A DNA stretch of 64,000 bases from Bacteroidales bacterium (GTDB lineage: Bacteria; Bacteroidota; Bacteroidia; Bacteroidales; UBA932). The stretch lies in NCBI GenBank assembly GCA_017561265.1, contig JAFZDJ010000011.1, forward strand, positions 7,921 to 71,920. Direction: 5' to 3'. Under the pieces are notes generated by a model. That model ran no database searches. It had not been told where the DNA came from and worked only from the letters and a program-made list of their open reading frames with translations. This document shows positions 53,247-61,152 of the stretch, piece by piece; positions within the stretch are counted from its first letter, which is position 1, and every line of letters starts with the position of its first letter. The position numbers were made by a program, and so were the translations under genes.

Positions 53247-54626
53247 TCAGCTTCTCCAGAAAAGCTTCTTCTTTGTGAAGTAGCAGGTCACAGCTACCAT
53301 AAGTAATGTATAAACCAAGCCTCGGATTACGCCCCAGAAAGGTGATCCGAGGCTTATTGTATCCAGCCATGCTCCTATACCGAGCATTGCCAGGATAGGG
53401 CCAGTAAAGAAGTTGGTCACTCCGTATGCAAGCATAGGGTTCTGTCCGCATCCGCTGAGGCCACGTCCCTTTATGTTCCATTTCAACTCAAGGGCAAGCA
53501 CGAATACTCCGGTAAGGGCTGTCATTCCGGTAGTGGTTAGCATATATGCGAGGTTGCAGTGGTCTTTGGTTATGCCTCCGTCAATAGGGTCGAAGATGAT
53601 TCCGACGAGCATGAAGGCGAAACCGAAGCAGCCGAGCGAGCTGAGTATATTGCGGCGCTTCCATGTGATCGCGACGAATGCTGCTCCGAGAACAGCAGAT
53701 ATGATGAAGTCTGCAAGGATATGTCTTGTGAAAAGTCCCCATAGCTGTACGAGCATGGCAACGAGAGCTATGATTCCCGCCGTGATATGATATCCGTCAA
53801 TCTCAGTCTTTTCCTCGGATCTTGAATGTCTCTGGAGCATGTCTCCCACGATCGAGCCGGCTACAGCTATTACGAGATACTGCAGATATCCCCAACTGAA
53901 GAACCAGCCTATGCAATTGAGGGACGGTACCCATGCAAGAACCTGAGGAGTATACGAACTCAGAGCCTTAAGAGCCATTATGAAGAGAAGTACCAGCCAG
54001 CGGAGTCTGATGTTGTCCTTTGTGAACATCCAGATGAGTCCTCCGAAGATGGCTACATTTGCGAGAATCATGATGATTACGTCACTGCTCCAACGGCTGA
54101 GCGTAAGACCGAGCCAGTCTGTTGCAAGCACAGCCATGACTATCATCATGAACATTCCGGTATTGTTCAAAAGCTTTGTCTTCTTTTCATCCTTCACTCT
54201 TACCAGAGACAGGAACATCACGCCCCACAGAACAATGCTGAAAATGCCTTTTACGACAGCCGGCTGCGTGCTGGAGCCTATCTGATAGGCGTTTCCGAGC
54301 ACTATCGCAAAGATTGTGAGGGTAAGCCATCTCTTGAAAAGACTGCCTGCTACAGCCCATTTGCTGACTCCGCTTTCCAGTCTCTTGCGCATTGCAAGAG
54401 GGAAAGCTGCTCCCATTGTGAAAAGGAAGAACGGGAATACAAGATCTACCCATGTGATACCTGGTACGTCAGGATTGAATGCGTATGTCGGAGGGGGAGT
54501 CTGCGCATGGAACATCCATGCTGGAAGATTCGAGTAGTATCCGATGTTAGCGCAAAGGATCATGGCGAAGATGGTGATTCCGCGCAGGATGTCGATGGTG
54601 ATGATTCTTTTGCTTGGTGCAGCCAT
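53247..54626 (-). CDS. DUF5009/HGSNAT-like transmembrane acyltransferase
   Basis: A 459-residue membrane protein with about eleven helices. The N-terminal RIITIDILRGITIFAMI is the conserved start of the DUF5009/heparan-alpha-glucosaminide N-acetyltransferase group; WVDLVFPFFLFTMGAAFPLA follows. The human relative moves acetyl groups from cytosolic acetyl-CoA to terminal glucosamine outside; a similar periplasmic amino-sugar acetylation is an inference here. It is the last gene of a minus operon with the metallophosphoesterase (6-base gap) and SGNH genes. Confidence 0.85.
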   Translation of the reverse strand: MAAPSKRIITIDILRGITIFAMILCANIGYYSNLPAWMFHAQTPPPTYAFNPDVPGITWVDLVFPFFLFTMGAAFPLAMRKRLESGVSKWAVAGSLFKRWLTLTIFAIVLGNAYQIGSSTQPAVVKGIFSIVLWGVMFLSLVRVKDEKKTKLLNNTGMFMMIVMAVLATDWLGLTLSRWSSDVIIMILANVAIFGGLIWMFTKDNIRLRWLVLLFIMALKALSSYTPQVLAWVPSLNCIGWFFSWGYLQYLVIAVAGSIVGDMLQRHSRSEEKTEIDGYHITAGIIALVAMLVQLWGLFTRHILADFIISAVLGAAFVAITWKRRNILSSLGCFGFAFMLVGIIFDPIDGGITKDHCNLAYMLTTTGMTALTGVFVLALELKWNIKGRGLSGCGQNPMLAYGVTNFFTGPILAMLGIGAWLDTISLGSPFWGVIRGLVYTLLMVAVTCYFTKKKLFWRS

Positions 54627-54632
54627 AGCCTG

Positions 54633-56057
54633 TTATTTTTCAATTATCTTGCTGTAAATTCTTCCGAAACGGTCTGTAACCCTGACTTCCAGCTTTCCAG
54701 CTCCCTCGGATATCGACGCCTTGAACATGTTCTCTGTAGGTGCGGCGTAGACCCATGTCCGCTTGAGTGATGAAGGATCCTTGTAAAGTTCCTTTGCAAG
54801 AGGATCCTGAGCTTTGAACCTCTCCATGTCGCAGACCTTCTTTCCGTCTTCGAAATATTCCACCTTCCACATTGGATCATAATCCCAGACGTTTGCTACA
54901 ATCATTCCAGGATAATCCGGATTATCCGTATATACCTTCATCTGATAGTCCAGCGGATGGCCGCATCCCTTGTATATCCATTCCACATCCTCACCGTCGA
55001 TGTCGAGGACCTTGTATCCTGCTGGAGAGCCGTCGATGCAGACCTCACCGCACCACCATGCTCCGCAAAGACCTGCAACATTTATTTCTGTGATATTATC
55101 GTCAATCTGTTCGTAATCTGCAGTATGCATATGTCCTGAAAGGATCAGGGCATCGTATGGCTTGAGCATTGCGTACAGCGCAGGCTTGTTGCAGAGGTTG
55201 TCAAGCATCAGGTCGGAGCGGAAAGCATCGCGGTCCGACTTGTCGAGTGTTGTGGGAATGTGCATGCACACAGCAACCTTGGAACCTTTCGGAACATATG
55301 ACAGATCCTCTTCCAGCCAGCGCAGCTGTCTCTCATCGAGGTATCCGATGTAATACCAGTCTCTTCCGATGAAGAAGTTGTCGTTCAGCACGACGTAGTG
55401 TACTTTACCCACGTTGAATGAATACCATGCCGGGCCGTACATGTTCTGGTAATCCGTCATTGAAGTCTCGTGCGAGCGTCCGTAGTTGGTCATGTCATGG
55501 TTGCCGATCACATATCTGTAATCTATTCCGGCATCGTCCATGATCTTGTTATATTCGGGATAGATGCTGTGGTCCCATCCTACGATGTCACCAAGGCAGA
55601 TTCCGAAAGTATAGTCTCCGTCCATCTGCTTCACAAAGGCAGTAATGTCGTCCGAATGCTTCTGCAGGTCAGGAAGCTCGTCCCTTTCGCTGATCTGCGG
55701 GTCAGCAATCACGATTACATTATGATTCGTGTCGTCCTTTGCATTCTTTTCAATGACGAAGTCGTATTCTTTTGTCTTCGGCTTTATTTCCTTGTAGAAA
55801 AGATTTCTTCCTTCCAGCGTCGAAGAAACATATCCGGATGGTGTGGATATGAATACAAAACGGCTGTCCTGATCTGCATCCATGCTGAATGTGCCTTTGG
55901 CATCAGTCTGCACGGTATTGAGACCATCAGACACTACCACTCCGGCAACTCCTTTGCCCTCGGTATCCTTCACGCTTCCTCTGATGCTCCTGGCATCGGC
56001 ATTCATTCCCGCTGCTGCAATCATTGCAAGCATCAATATAAAGATTGTCTTTTTCAT
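54633..56057 (-). CDS. Exported calcineurin-like metallophosphoesterase
   Basis: A 474-residue exported protein. A signal peptide ending near MNADA is followed by an N-terminal beta-sandwich (SIRGSVKDTEGKGVAGVVVS), the phosphoesterase core and a C-terminal beta domain. Metal motifs: VIVIADPQISERDELP (Gln replaces the usual His of the Asp-x-His motif), GICLGDIVGWDHSIY, YVIGNHDMTN, VCMHIPTTL and LILSGHMHTADY. It has the three-part plan of the MetallophosN/C calcineurin group. The role in the PUL is probably removal of phosphate from glycan fragments, but that is inference. Confidence 0.9.
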   Translation of the reverse strand: MKKTIFILMLAMIAAAGMNADARSIRGSVKDTEGKGVAGVVVSDGLNTVQTDAKGTFSMDADQDSRFVFISTPSGYVSSTLEGRNLFYKEIKPKTKEYDFVIEKNAKDDTNHNVIVIADPQISERDELPDLQKHSDDITAFVKQMDGDYTFGICLGDIVGWDHSIYPEYNKIMDDAGIDYRYVIGNHDMTNYGRSHETSMTDYQNMYGPAWYSFNVGKVHYVVLNDNFFIGRDWYYIGYLDERQLRWLEEDLSYVPKGSKVAVCMHIPTTLDKSDRDAFRSDLMLDNLCNKPALYAMLKPYDALILSGHMHTADYEQIDDNITEINVAGLCGAWWCGEVCIDGSPAGYKVLDIDGEDVEWIYKGCGHPLDYQMKVYTDNPDYPGMIVANVWDYDPMWKVEYFEDGKKVCDMERFKAQDPLAKELYKDPSSLKRTWVYAAPTENMFKASISEGAGKLEVRVTDRFGRIYSKIIEK

Positions 56058-56071
56058 GTCTGCTGATTTAT

Positions 56072-57184
56072 TTATTTATATGCCTTCTCCTCCATCTCCC
56101 ATCCTGTAACGGTGGAAATATACGGAATCACACTGCTTGCTACCTTGATATGTCCCTTATAATTAGGATGCCAGCTCGCGCCAAGTTCATCCTCCTCATT
56201 GTGTATGCCCCTTGTCAGTCCCACATATGTCAGATTGCTCAGTCCGCTCATCATGCAGGCATTACGGATGTAATCGAAGCTGAAAGGAGTCACATTCGAT
56301 GCAAGGCAGATGATAGGGATATCTTCACCATAATCAGCCTTCACCTTTTTCAGAAGTTCTATGTATCTTCCTGCGAATATGGTCTCATGAGGCTGGCGTG
56401 CGGTGGAGAAGTCGTTGGTGCACAGATATATCACCACGACATCCGGACGATAAGGTGCCGCATCCGGATTCCATATCTCATCTGTCGACTCGTCAAAGGT
56501 CTGGCTGTATCTGTCAGGCATGTTGTAGCCCGGACGGAAGTCGTCGTAGTTCCTGCAGATGCCCTGTCCGGAGTGACTTACCAGATTGAAATCCGCTCCG
56601 AAGTAGCGTGCTGCAATGGCTGCATATGTCAGATTGCAGTTCTCCGTCTCGGCAAGGAAAGGATCGTTCTTATCACTGCTTTCAGTTCCATAACCGCATG
56701 TGTATGAATCACCTATGAATTCTATGTGTCTTGGCTTGCGGCCTTCTGCCTGCAGTATTTCACCTTCTGTGACGAAGGAGTGTACCGTGAAACGTCCCTG
56801 CTCACCTTCAGTCCTTTTCTGAAGGATGATTTCATGCTCACCTTTGCCAAGTCCTTCAGCAAGGACAATAAGGGTGTCTTTTGCTCCTACGATGAATTTT
56901 CTGTCGGCCTGCGGTCCCATCTCCTTGTCCGTCCATTGATTGAACCAGCTGTTCTTTGTGTCCGAACATTTCATTGCAAGGTAAGGGCCTGTGAATTTCA
57001 CGCGGAACCATACTCCGCTCCAGTCATAGGATACATCAGTGCCTTTTACGAGCGTACGGCCTGTGTATTCTATTCTTGTGTCCGAAGCTTGTGTTTCAGA
57101 ATACTCTTTTACCTTCTTGGCTGAAAGTCCGATACTGATTGTAAGTCCGACAAGTGTCAGAATGATTCTTATAGTCTTTTGCAT
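56072..57184 (-). CDS. SGNH esterase, CE2-like
   Basis: A 370-residue exported protein. The start at 57184 (MQKTIRIILTLVGLTISIGL) gives a good signal peptide ending at LSA; the longer frame adds eight residues. An N-terminal jelly-roll (IEYTGRTLVKGTDVSYDWSG, WFRVKFTGPYLAMKCSDTKN) is followed by an SGNH domain: HIEFIGDSYTCGYGTES (catalytic Ser), VVIYLCTNDFS (block III) and GASWHPNYKGH (catalytic His; the Asp is replaced). This matches carbohydrate esterase family 2, which removes acetyl groups from glycans. First gene of the minus operon. Confidence 0.9.
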   Translation of the reverse strand: MQKTIRIILTLVGLTISIGLSAKKVKEYSETQASDTRIEYTGRTLVKGTDVSYDWSGVWFRVKFTGPYLAMKCSDTKNSWFNQWTDKEMGPQADRKFIVGAKDTLIVLAEGLGKGEHEIILQKRTEGEQGRFTVHSFVTEGEILQAEGRKPRHIEFIGDSYTCGYGTESSDKNDPFLAETENCNLTYAAIAARYFGADFNLVSHSGQGICRNYDDFRPGYNMPDRYSQTFDESTDEIWNPDAAPYRPDVVVIYLCTNDFSTARQPHETIFAGRYIELLKKVKADYGEDIPIICLASNVTPFSFDYIRNACMMSGLSNLTYVGLTRGIHNEEDELGASWHPNYKGHIKVASSVIPYISTVTGWEMEEKAYK

Positions 57185-57220
57185 GCAGGTATTATATTTG
57201 GTTATCAATTATATATTATT

Positions 57221-57228
57221 CAAAGATA
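57221..57228 (-). promoter_or_regulatory. Candidate -7 element (TATCTTTG) for the SGNH operon
   Basis: TATCTTTG on the minus strand lies 36 bases before the ATG at 57184 in a short AT-rich divergent gap. No clear TTTG at the usual upstream distance. Confidence 0.45.
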
Positions 57229-57249
57229 AATAATATTTATAAAATATTT

Positions 57250-57257
57250 TAATTTTG
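57250..57257 (+). promoter_or_regulatory. Candidate -7 element (TAATTTTG) for the FAD oxidoreductase gene
   Basis: TAATTTTG matches TAnnTTTG and precedes the ATG at 57284 by 26 bases. The sequence is AT rich, so a chance match is possible. Confidence 0.32.
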
Positions 57258-57283
57258 TAGTCGTAATTATTGAAATAATTGAA

Positions 57284-59149
57284 ATGAAGGGAATCCCGGT
57301 TTTGAAAAGATCCATGACCGCCATGGTTATGGTCGTGATAATGACGGTTTCATGTATTAAGGAACATTCTGTTGATGTGCTTATAGTCGGTGGTGGAGCA
57401 AGTGGCGTTGCGGCAGGAATCCAGTCAGCCAGAATGGGTGTCACTACCATGATAATAGAAGAAACACCTTGGTTGGGTGGCATGCTTACCGCTGCCGGAG
57501 TCAGCTGTGTGGATGGCAATTACAAGCTTCGAAGCGGTATATTCGGTGAATTTGCCGATTCGCTTGCGGCAAGATACGGAGGCTATGAAGCATTGAAGAG
57601 CGGTTGGGTGAGCAATATCAACTTCGATCCCCATATAGGACAGGAGATTTTTGTGAACATGACTGATGCTTGTGGGCATCTTCTTGAAGTTCAATGTGAT
57701 ACGGAGGTTGCCGGAGTCAAGAAGGAGGATGGGAAGTGGGAGGTCGCTGTCCGCAGCAATGATGGCCGGTCCGTGATTTATGCGGATGTCCTTATAGATG
57801 CCACAGAGCTTGGAGACGTAGCCAAGGCGTGCGGAGCGGATTACAGGATCGGAATGGAGGCTGCATCCGAAACAGGCGAGTCCATAGCTCCGGACGAGTC
57901 CAATGATGTGATTCAGGATCTCACTTTCGTTGCCTTCCTCAAGGACTACGGCCCTGATGCCGATATGACCATAGAAAGGCCTGAGGGTTATGATCCTTCG
58001 CCATTCTATAACAGCTGTCTGAATCCGCTGAATACGGAAAATGTAACAGGGCAGACGATATGGTCGCCTGAAATGATGATTACCTATGGAAGGACCCCGG
58101 AAGGAAGGTACATGATCAACTGGCCTATATACGGTAATGATTATTATGTGAATTCCATAGAGATGAGTCCTGAGGAGAGGGCTGATGCGTATCGGAAGGC
58201 TAAGGATTTTACTCTGTCTTTCATATATTTCATCCAGACTCAGCTCGGAATGAAGAATCTCGGTCTGGCGGACGATGTATTTCCGACAGAAGACAGACTG
58301 CCTTTCATACCTTATCACAGGGAGTCAAGACGTATAGTGGGTGAATCATTCCTTACCCTTGACGCGGCAGCTGATCCATACGGCTACAAGCATCCGTATT
58401 ACAGGACGGGTATTGCAGTGGGGGACTATCCTGTCGACCATCATCATTTCCGTCATTCCGATTGGAGTAATCTTCCTGACCTGGAATTCTATCCGATACC
58501 TTCATTCAATGTCCCTATGGGCTCGCTGCTCCCTTCTGATGTTCAGGATCTCATAGTTGCTGAAAAATCCATTTCGGTATCAAATCTGATGAACGGAGCG
58601 ACAAGACTTCAGCCTGTCGTGATGCAGATCGGCCAGGCTTCCGGAGCATTGGCGGCTCTGGCTGTGATTGAGGGCAAGCATGTGAAGAATATAGGAGTGA
58701 GACAGCTGCAGGAAAAGCTTCTTGATGACGGATGTTATATAATGCCTTATCTGGATCTGCCTAAGCATCACCGTCATTTCCGTGCTCTCCAGAGGATAGG
58801 TGCAACCGGCATACTCAAGGGAGAAGGACGCAATGAGGGCTGGTCGAACGAGACCTGGTTCAGGGCTTCTGATCCACTCCTGCTGGAAGAGGTTGATCTG
58901 GATGATTATTACGGAAATGTTGCCCTGGGAAGCGGAAAGGTCACGATAGGGCTGATGCTGGATCTTGTCCGCACATTCGGAGGAAAGATACCTTATGGGA
59001 GTGCTTCGGAGTGGTGGTGCCAGCTGGGTCTGGATGACTATGATGCCGGCAGGACGGTAACGAGGCTTGAGGCCGCAGTCGTTATTGACGCAGCCTTCGA
59101 TCCTTTCGGCATGTTTGAGGTCGATTATGAAGGAGATGTGCTTAAATAG
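57284..59149 (+). CDS. FAD-dependent oxidoreductase lipoprotein
   Basis: A 621-residue protein with a membrane-anchoring signal (hydrophobic stretch then lipobox VIMTVSC, residue 24). The FAD-binding loop DVLIVGGGASGVAAGIQSAR starts at about residue 31, and LIDATELGDVAKACGADYRI, EDRLPFIPYHRESRRIVGES and MNGATRLQPVVMQIGQASGA are conserved in PF12831-type FAD oxidoreductases. The C-terminal 130 residues are an accessory domain. Its place beside PUL genes suggests glycan oxidation, but no substrate is known. It converges with the PqqD gene (3-base gap). Confidence 0.9.
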   Translation: MKGIPVLKRSMTAMVMVVIMTVSCIKEHSVDVLIVGGGASGVAAGIQSARMGVTTMIIEETPWLGGMLTAAGVSCVDGNYKLRSGIFGEFADSLAARYGGYEALKSGWVSNINFDPHIGQEIFVNMTDACGHLLEVQCDTEVAGVKKEDGKWEVAVRSNDGRSVIYADVLIDATELGDVAKACGADYRIGMEAASETGESIAPDESNDVIQDLTFVAFLKDYGPDADMTIERPEGYDPSPFYNSCLNPLNTENVTGQTIWSPEMMITYGRTPEGRYMINWPIYGNDYYVNSIEMSPEERADAYRKAKDFTLSFIYFIQTQLGMKNLGLADDVFPTEDRLPFIPYHRESRRIVGESFLTLDAAADPYGYKHPYYRTGIAVGDYPVDHHHFRHSDWSNLPDLEFYPIPSFNVPMGSLLPSDVQDLIVAEKSISVSNLMNGATRLQPVVMQIGQASGALAALAVIEGKHVKNIGVRQLQEKLLDDGCYIMPYLDLPKHHRHFRALQRIGATGILKGEGRNEGWSNETWFRASDPLLLEEVDLDDYYGNVALGSGKVTIGLMLDLVRTFGGKIPYGSASEWWCQLGLDDYDAGRTVTRLEAAVVIDAAFDPFGMFEVDYEGDVLK

Positions 59150-59152
59150 CTG

Positions 59153-59419
59153 CTACTCAGTAACTCCGGCTTCCATCCATGCCTTGCTGAGGCTTTCTGA
59201 ATCCTTGAGAGCAAGCTCCATGTCGATGTCGTACTGCTCCACAAGAAGAGCCGCCATGTCCTCGACACTGAACTCCTTGCCGATGAGATTTTCCCAAAGG
59301 TAGGCTGCAGAACTGTTAAGAGAAATGAGCTTGTTGAAGTTGATGTGTTCGATGCCTTCAGCAGTAACTATGTTTTCTCCGCACATTTCGCGGAGGATGA
59401 ATCCGTCCTTGATTTTCAT
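59153..59419 (-). CDS. PqqD-family peptide-binding protein
   Basis: An 88-residue stand-alone PqqD-like (RiPP recognition element) protein. The start is MKIKDGFILREMCGENIV; then GIEHINFNKLISLNSSAAYL, WENLIGKEFSVEDMAALLVE and QYDIDMELALKDSESL give the wing-and-helix pattern of the family. PqqD proteins bind peptide precursors and pass them to modifying enzymes. There are no PQQ synthesis genes here. Neighbours include an S24/S26 peptidase, HprK-like kinase and an ABC exporter. It is divergent from the guanylyltransferase gene and has a good promoter. Confidence 0.9.
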   Translation of the reverse strand: MKIKDGFILREMCGENIVTAEGIEHINFNKLISLNSSAAYLWENLIGKEFSVEDMAALLVEQYDIDMELALKDSESLSKAWMEAGVTE

Positions 59420-59436
59420 TTTTTGCTATTTTTATG

Positions 59437-59467
59437 CAAAAATATTAAAAATAGCCGTTCCCTCAAA
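59437..59467 (-). promoter_or_regulatory. Promoter of the PqqD gene
   Basis: On the minus strand TTTG (59467-59464), exactly 19 bases, then TATTTTTG (59444-59437): a full match to the Bacteroidetes consensus. The start codon is 17 bases downstream. Confidence 0.65.
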
Positions 59468-59476
59468 ACACTTTGC

Positions 59477-59484
59477 TATATTTG
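59477..59484 (+). promoter_or_regulatory. Candidate -7 element (TATATTTG) for the guanylyltransferase gene
   Basis: TATATTTG matches TAnnTTTG and ends 4 bases before the ATG at 59489, so transcription would begin at about the start codon. No clear -33 TTTG. It faces away from the PqqD promoter. Confidence 0.42.
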
Positions 59485-59488
59485 TAAT

Positions 59489-60535
59489 ATGGATACGCAT
59501 GTAGTGATAATGGCCGGCGGCATAGGCAGCCGTTTCTGGCCTATGAGCACCCCTGGACTGCCAAAGCAGTTCGTGGATATACTGGGTACCGGACGTACCC
59601 TCATTCAGATGACTGTCGACAGGTTCCTGCCGATTTGCCCGGCTGATCATATATGGGTGGTTACAGGCCGCCGGTATGTCTCCCTTGTGAGGGAACAGCT
59701 TTCTCATATTCCTGAGGATCATATAATTGCCGAGCCTGAGGCCAGGAATACCGCTCCATGCATCGCCTATGCCTGCTGGAAGATACGCATGCATCATCCT
59801 GAAGCAAATATAGTGTTCACCCCGTCTGATGCACTTGTCCTGAATGTTGATGAATTCCGCAGAGTGATAAAGGCAGCTTTGGATTTCACAGAAGAAGGCA
59901 GGCGCATAGTGACCATAGGTATAAGGCCGTATCGTCCGGAAACCGGTTACGGATATATTGAGGCAGGAGCGCCTGTTGAAGGAACGGAGCTCCTGAAGGT
60001 GGACTCATTCCGCGAAAAACCTTGTCTTGAGGTTGCGAAGCAGTATCTTGAAAGCGGAAGATATCTATGGAATGCAGGTATTTTCGTCTGGAATGTGGAG
60101 ACCATAACTGATGCACTCAGACGTTATGCTCCGGACTTGGCGTCTATAATGGACAGGATGTCAGAATCCTTCTATGCCGTTTCTGAAGAGGAGACTGTTG
60201 GAAGACTATTCCCGACATGCGAGAAGATTTCCATTGATTATGCGGTGATGGAGAAGGCTGACTGCATCTATACCCTGCCGGCAGATTTCGGCTGGAGCGA
60301 TCTTGGCACATGGGGTTCGCTCCGTACCATCATCGGCTGTGATGAACAGGGCAATGCCATCGTTGGTAATGACGTCAGAATGCCTGACAGCCGGAACTGC
60401 ATAGTCCATGTTCCGGATATGGACAGGGTGGTTGTACAGGGGCTGGATGGATATATTGTCGCCAAACATGGTGACAGGCTTCTTGTATGCCCTCTCGATA
60501 AGGAACAGAACATCACTTCATACGCAAAGGACTGA
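59489..60535 (+). CDS. manC: Mannose-1-phosphate guanylyltransferase
   Basis: A 348-residue enzyme making GDP-mannose. The start at 59489 (MDTHVVIMAGGIGSRFWPMS) places the nucleotide signature at the N-terminus; a longer in-frame start would run through the promoter region. Motifs: TPGLPKQFVDILG, EPEARNTAPCIAYAC, VFTPSDALV, ETGYGYIEAG, FREKPCLEVAKQYLESGRYL, WNAGIFVWNVETI and DYAVMEKADCIYTLPADFGW with SDLGTWGSL. It lacks the C-terminal mannose isomerase domain, as in short ManC. It stands apart from the polysaccharide locus but may feed it. A small gene begins 1 base after its stop. Confidence 0.95.
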   Translation: MDTHVVIMAGGIGSRFWPMSTPGLPKQFVDILGTGRTLIQMTVDRFLPICPADHIWVVTGRRYVSLVREQLSHIPEDHIIAEPEARNTAPCIAYACWKIRMHHPEANIVFTPSDALVLNVDEFRRVIKAALDFTEEGRRIVTIGIRPYRPETGYGYIEAGAPVEGTELLKVDSFREKPCLEVAKQYLESGRYLWNAGIFVWNVETITDALRRYAPDLASIMDRMSESFYAVSEEETVGRLFPTCEKISIDYAVMEKADCIYTLPADFGWSDLGTWGSLRTIIGCDEQGNAIVGNDVRMPDSRNCIVHVPDMDRVVVQGLDGYIVAKHGDRLLVCPLDKEQNITSYAKD

Positions 60536-60536
60536 T

Positions 60537-60725
60537 ATGGCGGACAATTATCTCGAAAAGAAATATGAAGATCTCCAGGCCAGAAAGGCCAAGGAGCAGC
60601 GTCGCAGACAGGTGGCATGGAAAAAGCGTATGGATGCCTATCGCAAGAAGCTGGCCGAATTACAGAAAGAGACGGCGCCAGATGCCGAGAGGCCATCTGC
60701 GGACGGGGGTGAGTGCCGTCCATAG
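60537..60725 (+). CDS. Small highly charged helical protein
   Basis: A 62-residue protein whose ATG lies 1 base after the guanylyltransferase stop. The N-terminal 45 residues (MADNYLEKKYEDLQARKAKE, then QRRRQVAWKKRMDAYRKKLA) are strongly basic and probably one long helix; the last 17 are proline/glycine-rich. No signal peptide and no known motif. The last 66 bases overlap the 3' end of the S24/S26 peptidase gene on the other strand. Small proteins with this kind of start occur in Bacteroidales, but I know no function. Translation is plausible from position and composition. Confidence 0.55.
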   Translation: MADNYLEKKYEDLQARKAKEQRRRQVAWKKRMDAYRKKLAELQKETAPDAERPSADGGECRP

Positions 60726-61109
60726 CCATGAATATATGCGCCATGCAGGGCTTTCAGCCGTGTATGTGCGTCCTTTTCTTGTAACATTGTACATTATTCC
60801 GATGACGTTGTCCAAGGTTGCAGTCTCGGTAAAGCCTATGTTTCCGTCACCCAGAAGGATGACGGTGTTTCCTTCCCTTCGTATTATCCTGTGTATGAGG
60901 TAGCTGCCTCTGTTGTCCCGGACAAGGGCCACGCATCCTTTCCTTATATCTTCATCCTTCCACGGACCCAAAGTCATCTGGTCGCGCATGCTGACCAGGA
61001 ATGGATTCATGCTGTTGCCCTTTACGGTAAGTGATACTGTACGTCCCTCGGAAATCAGGTCCCTGATTTCCTCCATCATTATTGCCTTGTCCTTTACAAT
61101 TGTCTTCAT
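60660..61109 (-). CDS. S24/S26-type peptidase
   Basis: A 149-residue signal-peptidase-like protein; start at 61109 (MKTIVKDKAIMMEEIRDLIS), with alternatives at 61079 and 61076. The serine block is SLTVKGNSMNPFLVSMRDQ, followed by CVALVRDNRGSYLIHRIIRR, where the His matches the Ser-His dyad of ER/archaeal-type signal peptidases, and VILLGDGNIGFTETATLDN. The C-terminus (YSWLWTALTPVRRWPLGIW) is amphipathic and may lie on the membrane. Such proteins are often beside PqqD and HprK-like genes in Bacteroidales and could cleave a modified leader peptide. Its 3' end overlaps the small gene by 66 bases. Confidence 0.82.
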   Translation of the reverse strand: MKTIVKDKAIMMEEIRDLISEGRTVSLTVKGNSMNPFLVSMRDQMTLGPWKDEDIRKGCVALVRDNRGSYLIHRIIRREGNTVILLGDGNIGFTETATLDNVIGIMYNVTRKGRTYTAESPAWRIYSWLWTALTPVRRWPLGIWRRLFL

Positions 61110-61114
61110 GTCTG

Positions 61115-61122
61115 CAAAAATA
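61115..61122 (-). promoter_or_regulatory. Candidate -7 element (TATTTTTG) for the S24/S26 peptidase gene
   Basis: TATTTTTG on the minus strand ends 5 bases before the ATG at 61109, which suggests a leaderless transcript if used. No clear -33 box; the expected -33 region coincides with the opposite promoter. Confidence 0.35.
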
Positions 61123-61136
61123 CGGAGAAAAATCCC

Positions 61137-61144
61137 TATCTTTG
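61137..61144 (+). promoter_or_regulatory. Candidate -7 element (TATCTTTG) for the HprK-like gene
   Basis: TATCTTTG matches TAnnTTTG and lies 8 bases before the ATG at 61153. The spacing to the opposite -7 element is only 14 bases, so the two promoters must overlap. Confidence 0.45.
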
Positions 61145-61152
61145 AAAAATAT

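Noticed and set aside
59153..59419. PqqD as part of PQQ biosynthesis
   Set aside because: No pqqA, B, C or E genes are present; the neighbours fit a peptide-processing role better.
59345..59488. Longer start for the guanylyltransferase gene
   Set aside because: The extension overlaps the PqqD gene and both promoters and lies before the conserved nucleotide-binding start.
60912..61152. Longer start for the HprK-like gene
   Set aside because: The extension is antisense to the S24/S26 peptidase gene and runs through the promoter region; the ATG at 61153 fits the family N-terminus.
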